This document shows, piece after piece, positions 12,080 through 22,949 of a DNA stretch of 64,000 nucleotides. The DNA comes from Lunularia cruciata. Taxonomy: Eukaryota > Streptophyta > Marchantiopsida > Lunulariales > Lunulariaceae. The DNA lies in the NCBI GenBank assembly GCA_948567375.1, contig OX419758.1, positions 39,499,001 to 39,563,000 of the forward strand. Direction: 5' to 3'. The translations under genes and the position numbers were made by a program. Below the pieces are notes generated by a model that was given only the letters and a program-made list of their open reading frames with translations, was not told the DNA's origin and searched no databases. How positions within the stretch are numbered: position 1 is the first letter of the stretch; every line of letters starts with the position of its first letter.

Positions 12080-12262
12080 GAGGAGTATGAAGTTGATTGT
12101 ATCCTTGCATGTCGCCATATTCAACAAGGCCATCAACAACATATATAGTACAAGGTCCTTTGGAAAGTGTATCTCCTTCATGATGCCACATGGTAACCTC
12201 TTTCTCTCCTCCATAATGCACAAACGGCCATCTAGGAGTTCAAAGCTTCATTGGCAATGAAG
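12080..12262 (+). pseudogene. Chromodomain of W integrase
   Basis: In the frame starting GAG at 12080 the sequence reads EEYEVDCILACRHIQ, then a stop in place of one codon (TAG, about 12146), then YKVLWKVYLLHDATW and, after a TAA, PLSLL. This follows the chromodomain pattern E-Y-E-V-x-x-I-L ... Y-x-V-x-W-K-G-Y ... A-T-W-E-P. Chromodomains on integrase steer chromoviruses to particular chromatin. The stops show the copy is dead. The domain was recognised by eye, not by a profile search. Confidence 0.75.
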
Positions 12263-12274
12263 ACGTCACCACCT

Positions 12275-12289
12275 AGCGGTGGGGGAATA
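12275..12289 (+). other. Polypurine tract of W
   Basis: agcggtgggggaata lies directly before the LTR start TGTAACAATATGG. A G-rich tract before a TG-starting repeat is the expected plus-strand primer site. Confidence 0.65.
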
Positions 12290-12439
12290 TGTAACAATAT
12301 GGAGTTTAGCGACAAAGTTAGTATGGCTAATGAAGTAGCAAATAAGACAAATTAGCCTAGAATATTATAGAAGTAGCTAAGAAGTTTCTTGGGAAACTTC
12401 TCGGCTAGCTTAACTTGCACCTCAAGTAAGTTCTAGAAG

Positions 12440-12457
12440 GAAGCTTCTAGAAGCTTC
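12440..12457 (+). promoter_or_regulatory. Heat-shock element in W LTR U3
   Basis: GAAgcTTCtaGAAgcTTC is four contiguous inverted nGAAn units with perfect 2-bp spacing, the binding site form of heat-shock transcription factors. Two-unit sites GAAnnTTC also occur at 12381-12388, 12393-12400, 12500-12507 and 12559-12566. All lie in U3, 20-210 bp upstream of the TATA box at 12588. The match to consensus is direct; heat response is inference. Confidence 0.6.
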
Positions 12458-12587
12458 CAACTAGCGTAGCTTGCATGCCAAGTAAGCGGCTGCTAGAAGG
12501 AAGCTTCTTGAGGAGCTTCCTAGTTAACTTGGCTTGCACTCTAGGAAAGTGGCTCGAGGAAGCTTCTCAAGGGCCTTGTATGCTGCC

Positions 12588-12595
12588 TATAAATA
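12588..12595 (+). promoter_or_regulatory. TATA box of W LTR
   Basis: TATAAATA in the context gcctataaataccaaag, about 300 bp into the LTR. It is a good plant TATA box at a normal U3/R position. Confidence 0.7.
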
Positions 12596-12830
12596 CCAAA
12601 GCCAAAGCTCATGCTAGGCATTTGGAGTTTTCCCTCATTCAAGTTTCCCAATGTGAGCTTCCATTCTCCTATTTCTCTCCTCGGTCCTTGGTCTTTTACA
12701 TCTAGAATAAAGGCACAATTTCAACACCAGACCTTGGTTAATTGCTATTTAGGTTAACTTGTGAAGGTACTCTAATTTGAGGCCCCCCTTAGTAGTCATT
12801 CTACCAATACACAATGGGTTTTAAGGAGAT

Positions 12831-13950
12831 CTCAACATGGAGAACTGTTCAGTACCAATGATTGCTCATAGTAAGATATGTTGGTTTATTGCCACTCCCA
12901 TAATGAGGAGTGCCAAATAAATTAGTAGACTTGTTCTACCAAAGTAAAATTAAAAATTACCCACTATAACATGCTAAAAGCATTGAGAACATCTACGTGC
13001 ATATCTTATGTTGGGGTTGGTCATGGTAGGAAAAGATACCACATGGACCGCTCCTTATCTTCATGGCACAAGGCTTTGGTGGCTTCCTCCACCTAGTAGA
13101 CATTGATAATATGTGGAGCTTGAAATGTCACAAATAATGATTGGGTGGTAATAGCAATGGGGTTATAGCTTGACCCGTTGTCATACTTTGCTTTTCTATC
13201 TATGGAGACACATAAGGTGCCTAGCTATGGAGCCTATAAATTAGAGGTTGTAGATAAACCTATCCCTACTAGTTTGAGCACGCATATAACCCAACCAATA
13301 AAACCCTTCACTCTAGGTTTTGGTATTCTAGCTATTGGGTAGGGTAATAATGGGCAACCTAGCCTGTCATCATAACATGCACTCTTGGTCTGTTGGTCAT
13401 CACTTCCAACATTACCAAGGAGAAATATATAGCACTCCTAGAAGGAAAGAATCTAAGCACAATGCATGGACACCAATCCAAGCCAACTAGGTGTATAAAC
13501 AAGCATGCACGTATAGAGAGGATCCAATCACAAGAATTCAGCAACCACCCTTTGTGCTTTTTGTTGGAATTGAGCTTCAAAGCCCTCTTGCTTTTTCATC
13601 AAGCTAATTTCAACCTATAATCCAAGCTTCTTCCAATATGTACTTCAACCTTCAACCAATTTGTACTCCAAGTGGGGTAAACTTATGTCTTTTTGATGAG
13701 GAAAATTCTGTGTAACTCAGATAAGCATACATTTCTCTATGTGACTTTTATTCCTATGTTCTAGGATTCAATAAAAAGTTTGTGAGATAATATTTCTAAT
13801 GATATAAAGTAAGCCACAATCTGATCACTATAACTCACCTGAAAAGCTTCCAAACTTAGCAAGTGTTTTGTAGTTTTCACACTAATTTTGAAATCCCTAA
13901 TTTAGGGTTTTCTCTTGGTTCGGGTAGCTTTCCCTAGATTTCTGGATTAG
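12831..13950. other. Unassigned stretch between W LTR and X LTR B
   Basis: No ORF with recognisable protein similarity, tRNA, tandem array or LTR terminus was found. The longest frames are about 75 codons and look random. It is AT-rich, non-repetitive within the window, and could be the rest of the W LTR plus older flanking DNA. Confidence 0.5.
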
Positions 13951-14615
13951 AGGTGCCAACAAATATCACTTTTGCAATAATCGAGTAAATAAAGTTTGTT
14001 CCCGTAGAGATACTAGTCAGAATTGATCAAATACAAAGTCAAACAATAACAATGTAGTTCTTCTTGGTTGAGTCTTTAATCTCTCAAGTAGAAACTACAC
14101 CCAGAAGAGAGTAACAAGCATTGATTTGCAGTCTTGTCACAAATTCACTCCTTAATCACAACTCCATCAATTCTTTCCAAACAATCTTGATTTTGATGAT
14201 TTAGGCTCTTCCAAAAATGGCACTTCATTGCAAAACAACTTTGCCTCAGAATTGTGTTCCACCCCTCCACTGAAGGTGCAACTTCCTCGATCAAAATTGC
14301 TTCACATCAACCTCACACTGCACTCACAAATGCAGAATACTACCAACACTACAATTCCTCTCAGATCTGTCAAGGCATTGCTTTGATTGCACTTCACTCA
14401 AGATCAAACACACAGAATGAAGATCAAGGCTACGGAATCCAACATCCAACAAGCACACTAACTTGCACTTCAAATTTCTCCAAACACTCACAAACACAAT
14501 TGCAAAGCTAATATTCGGAATCAAGCTCAAGCAACGAGCACTACTTCATAGCACTTTGCTTTATCAATTCTCAGAAATAATGAGCACTAAACAACATTTG
14601 ACTGCTAATGCCACG

Positions 14616-14623
14616 CTTAAATA
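14616..14623 (-). promoter_or_regulatory. TATA-like element TATTTAAG, copy B
   Basis: Minus-strand TATTTAAG downstream of the ORF stop, equivalent to 1752-1759 in copy A. Confidence 0.45.
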
Positions 14624-14737
14624 GTGAAAAAACGGCAGTTATCTTCCTAATGCACCTTTTCCTAATGCCTCTACAAACCTACAGATCTGAAATGACAATG
14701 CATCTCTTTATATCTGCCTATACAAATCTCAAATCGG

Positions 14738-17322
14738 TTATTGATCCAATCCGATGTCTACTTCTTCTTCGGCTTTCAAACCCAAACCCAAACCCAAAGT
14801 AACTTTACTTCCTACTACTCTATCCTCGGGTTTCACATCTCCTACATCTTCTACCAGATCTAGCAATTCTCTTTCTTGATCTGAAATATCACTTGTGGGC
14901 AACTATCTAACTCCTTATCTCTCGACCCACTCTTCTCTAATGTCTCCACTGGTAACTCTGAAGACATTTGCACTCCTACTTCATCGACTTTGGGTTTAGC
15001 TCTAATGTCTTTCCAAAGTTTATCTATTTCCAATTTCACTAAGTCTAGTCTAATCACAATATTATCTTCTACCTCTAATATTTTCCTATCTACACGAGTC
15101 CTGAGACTAATTAACAACATGTTCAAATTAGTGTCTTTTTCCTATCTCCTCCTTGTCTCCTGCACCAATAACTTTAACTCGTGCAGCCTCGTCTCTTCAA
15201 TCCAAATACTGGCCTCTGTACTTAACATCACATTCATTTTGAGGACAATCTCCTTCAATGGCTCCAATCTCATCTTCCTTTCACATTCCCGATCTACAAG
15301 CCAATCCTCTCTGTACATTGCCAATTCTGCCTCAAACTCGGCTTTCACCGTTTCTTTCTCCTTCTCCTTCTGCTCAATCTTCTCCTCCTGATTACGAAGT
15401 AACTCTTGTAACCTCTCCTCTTCTCTATATCTTACTACCAACTCCCTTTGCCAAAGTTGCTTCTTCTCTTCTACACTCTCCATCACTCTATCAAGTTCTT
15501 GTTCCATCGCTGCTACCCTTGCCATAGCATGGATAATTTCTAATCTTGAATCAACAAACTGTTGCTTCAAGGTTTCATACTCTACTACTTGTCTTTCCCT
15601 TGCTATGTCACTCTTCTTAACAAGTTCCTCTTGATACATCACTTCTCTCTTCAAGTCTTTAATTACTTGATTTTGCACTACTACCTCCCCTCGCAGTACT
15701 TCCCTTTCTTCCTTGCCTTTGGTTATACTCTTCTTCAACTCCAAGTTCTCTTCTTCTAATCTTGCTAACACCTGCAAAACAATCTTTACCTCCGGACATG
15801 TCGACTGCATCTCCTTCTTCCTATGCTCCAACTTCACCAGCAATGGACACACAATCTCCCACAGGTACTCCAGTCCGTTGCTCCCAACTACTTCCTCCTG
15901 CATAGCAATCTCCTTCCTTACTTCTTCTTCACCCGATACTCGCCTTCGTCTCTACAGTCTTTGTATCAAAATTGACGCTTCACTTCCCGAGCTAGCATTT
16001 GCTTCTTCCTTTGCCTTACTCGGACCCGCTTCACACTTTGCCTTACGTCTTGAACAAACTCCTCTCTGGATTGCAAAATTCTTCTCCTCGGCCTCAGGTA
16101 TCTCATCCTCCAACTTTGTATTATCTTTTGGCTTGAGCTCCACCCGAACTTCTTCTTCTTCTTCGACAACAACTGGTACCGACATCATCTCTCCACCTTC
16201 ATCACTATTGCTGGTCGTATCTCCACTCTTTAGTGTGAGCTCTGGTTCTTCCTCGTGTTCCGAGTCTTTGGACTTGCACTCGGCTTCGCCGTCCGAGTCT
16301 TCATCTTCTGACGTGATCACCACCGTATCTCTCCTTGGGTTTCCTCTCTTGGTCTTCCGAGGTTTTGTCTTGTCTTTGGCTTCTCCTTGCCAACTCCGCT
16401 TCTTCGACTTTGGAGTAATTGCTTCTATCTCCATGCTCTTACCCGTCTTCTTGTAGTACTCATCTGTGCTCCGGATTTGAAGAATGTACTGCTGCTCCTC
16501 CACGTCGACTTCTCGTCTCAAGTCGAGATGGAAGTGAGACACCATCCAATTTCACTCTGCCGAGTTGAGCAAATTCAACCCGAGGTAAAAGTGTGCTGCA
16601 AATGGCACAATGTAGTGTGGAGGCGACTTATCCCACAAATTCCACACGATCTGTCTTGTCCTTCCATGGAAGCACCTCGCCCAATTGATTGGTTCTCCTG
16701 CAAATAGCTTGTGGAAGAACACCGCTTGGTGTTTCATCACATAAGTCGTTCTCTCCGGCTTCAGGATTGCCATGAGAGCACTCACGATCCCTCTCTTCAC
16801 TGGATCCTTGTAACTCTCAACCTTATACCCATTCTTTGTTCTCTTCAAAGAGAAAGCATCTCTCACTTCTTGAGTCTCTTCTGCTATTTCTCCCTTACCC
16901 CAGAATATGGCACCCTACTCCACGCCTGCTTCTCTCCCGAGCACCAATCTCCAATCCGATTCTGTCCAGTGAGCCGGATTTCCTCTCTTCCCCTCTTCCT
17001 TGGGGCCATCGAGACACTTGCTCTCGATAATCTCAGTCATGAAACCTGGAAAACTGACATTCCAGTTCCATGCTAAGAACTTGATCCAAAGTCGGCTCAG
17101 GACTTTGATTCTTGCAATCACGTCTAGCCTCCAAATCACATGATTCCTCATTGCAAATTTGGAGTTCTTCTTTCCTCCTCCCATCTCTCCTACTTTCTGA
17201 ATGTCTCTTGGTTTCACTCTCTTGACTTCTCCTCTACACACTAGCGCGTCTTCAACTCTATTTCCCTTCCTATGATCACCTGTAGGACGACTTCTCAACA
17301 GCAAAGGAAAATTGCTCGACAT
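14738..17322 (-). pseudogene. LTR-encoded coiled-coil ORF, copy B (most complete)
   Basis: About 860 codons from ATG 17322-17320 to TAA 14740-14738. Residues 1-270 have a basic N-terminus, then KFAMRNHVIWRLDVIARIKVL, WTESDWRLVLGREAG and VMKHQAVFFHKLFAGEPIN. Residues about 260-460 form an acidic/basic linker with SRRKAKCEAGPSK. Residues about 480-750 are a long coiled coil (LARLEEENLELKK...EEKKQLWQREL). The tail carries DRKILEVEDN. The middle of the N-terminal region loosely resembles the plant-transposon protein domain found with Athila-type elements (weak inference). A few stops and frameshifts interrupt it, including a TAG at about 15953 shared with copy C. Copy E is open at that point. Function unknown. 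Confidence 0.7.
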
Positions 17323-17342
17323 TGCTTCGTCATGAGCCCAAT

Positions 17343-17350
17343 TTTTATAG
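17343..17350 (-). promoter_or_regulatory. TATA box before the LTR ORF, copy B
   Basis: Minus-strand CTATAAAA about 21 bp before the ATG at 17322. The mirrored copy C has the same box at 17814-17820. The very short distance means transcription would start near the ATG, or the first usable ATG lies further downstream. Confidence 0.5.
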
Positions 17351-17813
17351 AGTCGCGCTTTCTTTGTCTCTCTTCAATTTGAGTTTCTACCGAGAAATCA
17401 CACCCTTGCATGCGCCTATCATTTTCAATCATAATTCACGCGTATGAGCCGTCGGTTTTGAACGGTCCCTTCTTGAATTTCTCGCCCCAACAAAAGGTTG
17501 TTAGACTGTAGAAGGTGAAGAAAAGAGTCCTCGGGATGAAACCCAAAGTAAAGTGACTTCGGGTCATAAGGCGAAGTACTCAGAAATGCCCTATCAGCAT
17601 ACAACCCAAAGTAAGGAGTCTTCATATTGGGGGGAGCTCAACCCAAGGCAAAGTCAGTCTAACAACCTTTTGTCGGGGCAAGAAATTCAAGAAGGGACCG
17701 TTCAAAACCGGCGGTCCATACGCGTGAAGTACGATTGAAGTGACAGGCGCATGCAAGAGGTGTGATTTCTTGGTAGAAACTCAAATTGAAGAGAGACAAA
17801 GAAAGCACGACTC

Positions 17814-17820
17814 TATAAAA
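17814..17820 (+). promoter_or_regulatory. TATA box before the LTR ORF, copy C
   Basis: TATAAAA in gactctataaaaattggg, 21 bp before the ATG at 17841. Conserved with copy B; lost by a small deletion in copy D. Confidence 0.5.
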
Positions 17821-17840
17821 ATTGGGCTCATGACGAAGCA

Positions 17841-18853
17841 ATGTCAAGCAATTTTCCTTTGCCGTTGAGAAGTCGTCATGTAGGTGATCGTAGGAAGGGA
17901 AATAGAGTTGAAGATGCGCTAGTGTGTAAGGGGGAAGTCAAGAGAGTGAAACCAAGAGACAGTGAGAAAGCAGGAGAGATGGGAAGAGGAAAGAAGAACT
18001 CCAAATTTGCAGTGAGGAATCATGCGATTTGGAGACTAGACGTAATGGCAAGAATCAAAGTTTTGAGCTGACTTTGAATTACGTTCTTGGCATGGAACTG
18101 GAATGTCAGTTTTCAAGGTTTCATGATTGAGATTATTGAGAGCAAGTGTCTTGATGGCCCCGAGGAAGAGGGGAAGAGAGGAAATCCGGCTCGTTGGACA
18201 GAGTCAGATTGGAGATTAGTGCTCGGGAGAGAAGCAGGCACGCAGAAAGGTGTCACATTCTTGGGTAAGGGAGAAGTAGCAGAAGAAACTCAAGAAGTGA
18301 GAGACGCTTTTTCTTTGAAGAGAACAAAGAACAGATACAAGGTTGAGAGTTACAAGGATCCAGTGAAGAGAGGGATTGTGAGTGCTCTCATGGCCATCCT
18401 GAAGCCGGAGAGAATGATGTATGTGATGAAACACCAAGCAGTGTTCTTTCACAAACTATTTGCAGGAGAACCAATCAATTGTGTAAGGTGCTTCCATGGA
18501 AGGACCTGACAAATGGTTTGGAATTTGTGGGATAAGTTGCCTCTACATTACATCGTGCCATTTGCAACACATTTTTACATTGGGTTGAATTTGCTCAACT
18601 TGGCGGAGCAAAATTGAATGGTGTCGCATTTCCATCCCGACTTGAGAAGAGAAGTTGACGTAGAGGAGCAGATATATATCCTTCAAATCCAGAGCACAGA
18701 CAAGTACTACAAGAAGATGGGGAAGAACGTAGAGATAGAAGCAAGTACTTTGAAGTCGGAGAAGCAAAGTTGGCAGGGCGAAGCCGAAGACAAGACAAAA
18801 CCTCGGAAGACCAGGAGAGGAAACCCGAGGTGAGGCATGGTGGTGATCGAGTC
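17841..18853 (+). pseudogene. LTR-encoded coiled-coil ORF, copy C, N-terminal part
   Basis: Start chosen at ATG 17841, matching copy B; the upstream ATG at 17830 is in another frame. It encodes the basic N-terminus, KFAVRNHAIWRLDVMARIKVL and VMKHQAVFFHKLFAGEPIN. In-frame TGA codons at 18069 and 18507 sit where copy B has CGA Arg, the change expected from decay of a methylated CpG. The frame reaches the linker (RREVDVEEQ, then RKTRRGNPR) before Y2 interrupts at 18854. It continues at 27192. Confidence 0.7.
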
Positions 18854-19545
18854 TGTGAGCCGGCTTGTCTCTCACTCAAGATGAACCTCTAATGGCTATT
18901 ATGGTAGCGCATCATGGACTTAGAAGGCAAGGAACCCCAACTCCATCATACTCCTCCAAGGCTAACACTCCAAGACTCAAGACATTGCTCACTAGAGAAC
19001 TCAATGAGAGAGAGATAGTTGCAAATGAAAGGATGATGAGTACCTCTTCACCCCTTGTTTATATACTTGTGAAATAGTTACATACCAAAGTTACTAATTA
19101 CCGTAGTAACTCAAGTTACTAGACTAAAAGTCAAGTAAAGTCAAAAAGTAGAAAGGAATATCCATTCACATGGGTATATTCCCCTAAGCATGTGGTCTTA
19201 TCTTGACCCAAGCACTAAGTCAAGGATTCCTTCACATGGGCTATCCTTGGACTAAAGAAGAATCCAAAACAAAAAGGCTTGCGGGCCCAAGAGTTCTCAA
19301 CTCTTTCCTCAAAGCCAAACACCTAGGAATAATACCAAGTCAACACACTAAAATCCAAAATAGTGGTGCTCATCTTTTCTACTTCCTCTAAAGTAAGGTC
19401 CCATCTATCTTAGCTATGACTTACTTGAGCTAACCATGACTAATGTAGAACCATCCTTTATCTCTATATAAATAATATATCTTAAGTACTTGTAATACCA
19501 AGCTAAATATTGCAATACCACACACATGCACAAATGGGTGTTACA
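18854..19545 (-). repeat. Y2 3' LTR
   Basis: Reverse copy, TGTGAGCC...GGGTGTTACA on the plus strand. It adjoins the integrase end and polypurine tract (19546 on), so it is the 3' LTR of this minus-strand element. Confidence 0.93.
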
Positions 19546-19593
19546 TTTATCCACGGACTAAGTTTTCACTTTGTCTTCAAAGTGAAGGTCTCT

Positions 19594-20942
19594 CTACCTT
19601 CTATGGTACATCTTCAACTTTTCATGGTTAATCCTATCAAAGTGTCTTCCTCCCAACTCCTTGAGATCATAGGTGTAATTTCCCCACAGCTTCTCCACTA
19701 TGAAAGGTCCAAAGTACTTAGGCAAAAACTTCTTTTGCAGTCTCTTGAATCGAATGGAATCAAAGAACATTACCCAATCACCTTCTTTGAAAGTCTCCAC
19801 CTTCTTCTTGCCTTGGCTCTTGTCATAGCTCTCCTTTTGTTTCCTTTGGGCTTGCTCCACTCAAACCATAGCAACTGCTCTTGCCTCTTCCAACTCCATG
19901 AGTTGATCCTTCCTTGACTTCTCTGCATCACCTCCTTGTGCTTTCTTCAATCTCCTATGAATGCTTTGGAAAGTAGGAAGATCAAAGTGAATAGGTAAGG
20001 TAGACTGAATACCATACACCAATTGAAATGGAGAATATCCGGTGGAAGTCTTCATGGTTGTCCTATACTCCCACAAAACTGCATGAATCCTCTTGTCCCA
20101 ATGATGTTTAGCCCCCTCCATTTCTGCATCTTTGGCCAACATCATGCACAAGGTCTGATTGGTTCTCTCTGCCAAGCCATTGGAATTTGGCTTATAGGAT
20201 GTAGTTACTCTATGTGTGATAGAGAAATGTCGTAGCATGGCTGTAGTAATGCTTCTTGTAAACTCTCCTCCTCTATCAGAAACCAACTCCAAAGGGCATC
20301 CAAACCTAGTGATAATGCGTTCATAAAGAAATCTACCCACTTCATCTTCATTCTTGTCCCTCAATGGTCTAGTCTCAACCCACTTGGTAAGGTAATCAGT
20401 AACTACCACAATGTATCGATTGTTCTTTGGGGTTCTATTGAGAGGACCTACAACATCAATTCCCCACTTCTTAAGAGGTCCTAGCAATGGATTTGATCTA
20501 AGTGGTGGAGTGGATGTAGACTTTCTAGCAAAAGCTTGACAAACATGACAAGTTTTGCAATAATCAAGACAATCCTTGAAAATCCCTCTCCAATGGTAAC
20601 CTGCATCTAGAATCTTGAAAGCAGTCACCTTTCTTGCAAAGTGTCCTCCACATACTAAACCTTCATGAAACTCCTTTATGAGTAGGATAGACTCTTCCTT
20701 ACCCACTGCTCTTCAAAGTAGACCATCTGCTCCTTGGTGAAGAAGAATATCTTCCACCATTGTGTAAGGTCTAGATCTTGCTGCAAGGGCCTTCCTCTCC
20801 CTAGCATGCATCCCTTCTGGATAGTTACCTCTTGTCACAAAATCCACAATCTCCTTGTACTCTATTGGAACCTCTTGAGTGACTGAGATTTTCATGAGCT
20901 CCTCATCCGGGAAGGAATCATCCATTGGCTCATCTCCATCAT
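19594..20942 (-). pseudogene. Y2 integrase, broken
   Basis: The frame is open for 281 codons (20706-19861), with EFHEGLVCGGHFARK, CKTCHVCQ (both Cys kept), GIDVVGPL (first Asp), SDRGGEF and LAERTNQ. The C-terminal part ends YHRR at 19596-19594. Frame breaks lie at 19861 (stop where Y3 has Arg) and at 20704 (TGA). The linker from RNase H (DGDEPMDDSFPDEEL) begins at 20942, where the solo LTR cuts the gene. Confidence 0.85.
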
Positions 20943-20946
20943 GATC

Positions 20947-21638
20947 TGTAACACCCATTTGTGCATGTGTGTGGTATTGTGATATTTAGCTTGGTATTAC
21001 AAGTACTTAAGAGATATTATTTATATAGAGATAAAGGATGGTTCTATATTAGTCATGGTTAGCTAAAGTTAGTCATAGCTAAGATAGATGGGACCTTACT
21101 TTAGAGGAAGTAGAAAAGATGAGCACCACTATTTTGGATTTTAGTGTGTTGACTTGGTATTATTCCTAGGTGTTTGGCTTTGGGGAAAGAGTTGAGAACT
21201 CTTGGGCCCGCAAGCCTTTTTGTTTTGGATTCTTCTTTAGTCCAAGGATAGCCCATGTGAAGGAATCCTTGCTTTAGTGGTTGGGTCAAGATAAGACCAC
21301 ATGCTTAGGGGAATATGCCCATGTGAATGGATATTCCTTTCTACTTTTTGACTTTACTTGACTTTTAGTCTAGTAACTTGAGTTACTACGGTAATTAGTA
21401 ACTTTGGTACGTAACTATTTCACAAGTATATAAACAAGGAGTGAGGAGGTACTCATCATCCTTTCATTTGCAACTATCTCTCTCTCATTGAGTTCTCTAG
21501 TGAGCAATGTCTTGAGTCTTGGAGTGTTAGCCTTGGAGGAGTATGATGGAGTTGGGGTTCCTTGCCTTCTTAGTCCATGGTGCGCTACCATAATAGCCAT
21601 CAGAGGTTCATCCTGAGTGAGAGACAGGCCGGCTCACA
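20947..21638 (+). mobile_element. Solo LTR of family Y inside Y2
   Basis: A full 692-bp LTR, TGTAACACCC to GGCTCACA, opposite in orientation to its host Y2. It is flanked by GATC on both sides (20943-20946 and 21639-21642), a 4-bp target duplication. Removing it rejoins the coding frame of Y2 at ...AYDHDGD. It is a solo LTR left by recombination between two LTRs. Confidence 0.93.
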
Positions 21639-21642
21639 GATC

Positions 21643-22900
21643 ATAGGCTCTAGATTACAAATCAGCATTTGCATGTTTCTTTCCTGGCCTATCCTCAATG
21701 GTGTAGTCATACTCAGACAAGAGTATCATCCACCTTGCTAGTCTCCCTTCAACATTAGGCTTGTTGAAGATGTACTTCAAAGCCTTATGATCCATGACAA
21801 TGGTGGGTTTTCCTCCAATCAAGTAGTGTCTAAACTTTTTGAGACCAAAGATTACTGCTAAACCTTCTCTCTCCATGACAGAGTAGTTCTTCTTTGCTGA
21901 AACCATCTGCCTACTAGCATAAGCTATTGGATGATCATGCCTATCTTGGTCTAATTGACTAAGAGTGCATCCTATAGCTACATAAGAAGCATCAGAGGAT
22001 GAAAGGCTTACTCCAATCAGGTTTAGCAAGAATTGGAGCTACAACAAGGGATTGCTTGAGCTCCTCAAAAGCTTTGAGAGCCTCCTTGTCCTCCAAAATC
22101 ACCATGTAATCTACACCCTTCTTCATGTAGATGGTCAATGCATAAGCCTTGTTGGAAAATGAGAAGATGAACCTCCTATAGTATCCAACCATCCCCAAGA
22201 ATTGGCGTAACTTTGTCAAGCTTGAAGGGAATGGACGGTCTGAGATTTTCCTCACCTTCTCAGGATCAACTGCTATTCCATCCTTGGAGATGATGTGCTC
22301 CAAAAGTAGACCTTCTTCACATCCAAAAATGCACTTCTCTGGGTTGAGTGATGCATTTGCCTCATCCAAGCGTTGCAAGACTTTGATTAGGTGCTCAAAG
22401 TGCTCCTCCTTGCTCCCATAGACACAAAAGTCATCAATGAAGTCTCTCACAAATTTCCCAATGAAAGGTTCAAATACCTTGTTCATGAACCGTTGGAATG
22501 TGGCTAGAGCATTGCAAAGCCCAAAAGGCATGACCTTGAAAGCGTAACTTCCCTAAGGTGTGGTGAATGTGGTGAGTTGTTGATGCTATGGTGCAATCTT
22601 GATTTGGTTATATCCACTATAACCATCTCCAAAACTGTACCTCTCATGACCTGCAACCTCCTCCAAGATCTCATCAATGAATGGCAATGGGTAGTAGTCC
22701 TTCTTGGTAACAGCATTGAGCTTCTTGTAATCCACACATACCCGAAGCTTGCCATTCTTTTTCTTCACAATGACAATTGGAGACACTCATTCTGAATTCT
22801 CTACCTCAAGATAAATCCAGCCTCCTTGAGCTTATCAATCTCCTCCTTCACAACCAAAGATATTGGTGGGCTAATGCAACGTTGCTTTTGGCGGATTGGT
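21643..22900 (-). pseudogene. Y2 reverse transcriptase-RNase H, broken
   Basis: RT motifs in order are VCVDYKKLNAVTKKDYYPLP (about 22750-22690), MPFGLCNALATFQRF (22531 on) and the catalytic FIDDFCVYG (about 22440-22410). RNase H retains ASYVAIGCTLSQLDQD and MDHKALKYIFNKP (TDHK in other copies). Frame changes occur near 22030 and 22560. TAG ends it at 21655, just before the solo LTR. Confidence 0.85.
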
Positions 22901-22949
22901 CTTGCATGTGACTCCACCTCTATCTTGTGCTCCTCCAAGGTGACTTCCT

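Larger units (their letters stand above)
7747..12830 (+). mobile_element. Family W Ty3/Gypsy chromovirus (5' part cut off)
   Basis: A degraded element with gag, CCHC knuckle, protease, RT, RNase H, integrase, chromodomain, polypurine tract and the start of a 3' LTR. The RT has YWQIPI and FLDDILIYS, typical of chromoviruses and unlike the X and Y RTs. Y1 interrupts it on the left at 7746, so the 5' LTR and gag start lie outside the window. The right end of the LTR was not resolved. Many stops make it inactive. It is older than Y1, which sits inside it. Confidence 0.85.
12290..12830 (+). repeat. W 3' LTR (right end not resolved)
   Basis: Starts TGTAACAATATGG after the polypurine tract. U3 holds three imperfect repeats of about 60 bp (near 12410, 12468 and 12529), each with a GAAGCTTC core and a cttgca segment. 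A TATA box is at 12588 and an aataaa-type signal near 12706. No second W LTR is in the window to fix the right boundary, so 12830 is approximate. Confidence 0.6.
13951..17510 (-). mobile_element. Family X LTR, copy B (reverse, 3.56 kb)
   Basis: The longest continuous X LTR here. Read on the minus strand it runs from a truncated start (17510, lacking about 225 bp compared with copy D) through the TATA box, the full coiled-coil ORF and TATTTAAG to a degenerate end (13951). The last 14 bp differ from the canonical GCCGGGTTGTCACA. No primer-binding site lies beyond 13951, so this is a solo or 3' LTR. Its start abuts copy C in opposite orientation. Confidence 0.85.

Noticed and set aside
13359-13620. 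Short ORFs of about 75 codons in the unassigned stretch
   Set aside because: Both strands are open over the same bases, there is no recognisable domain and no repeat elsewhere in the window.
18865-19391. Recurrent 61-62 codon ORFs (MAIMVAHHGL..., MTQPLSQGF...) in every family Y LTR
   Set aside because: They lie antisense to the element inside the LTR; recurrence simply follows LTR identity. No domain, and several copies have shifts or no start.
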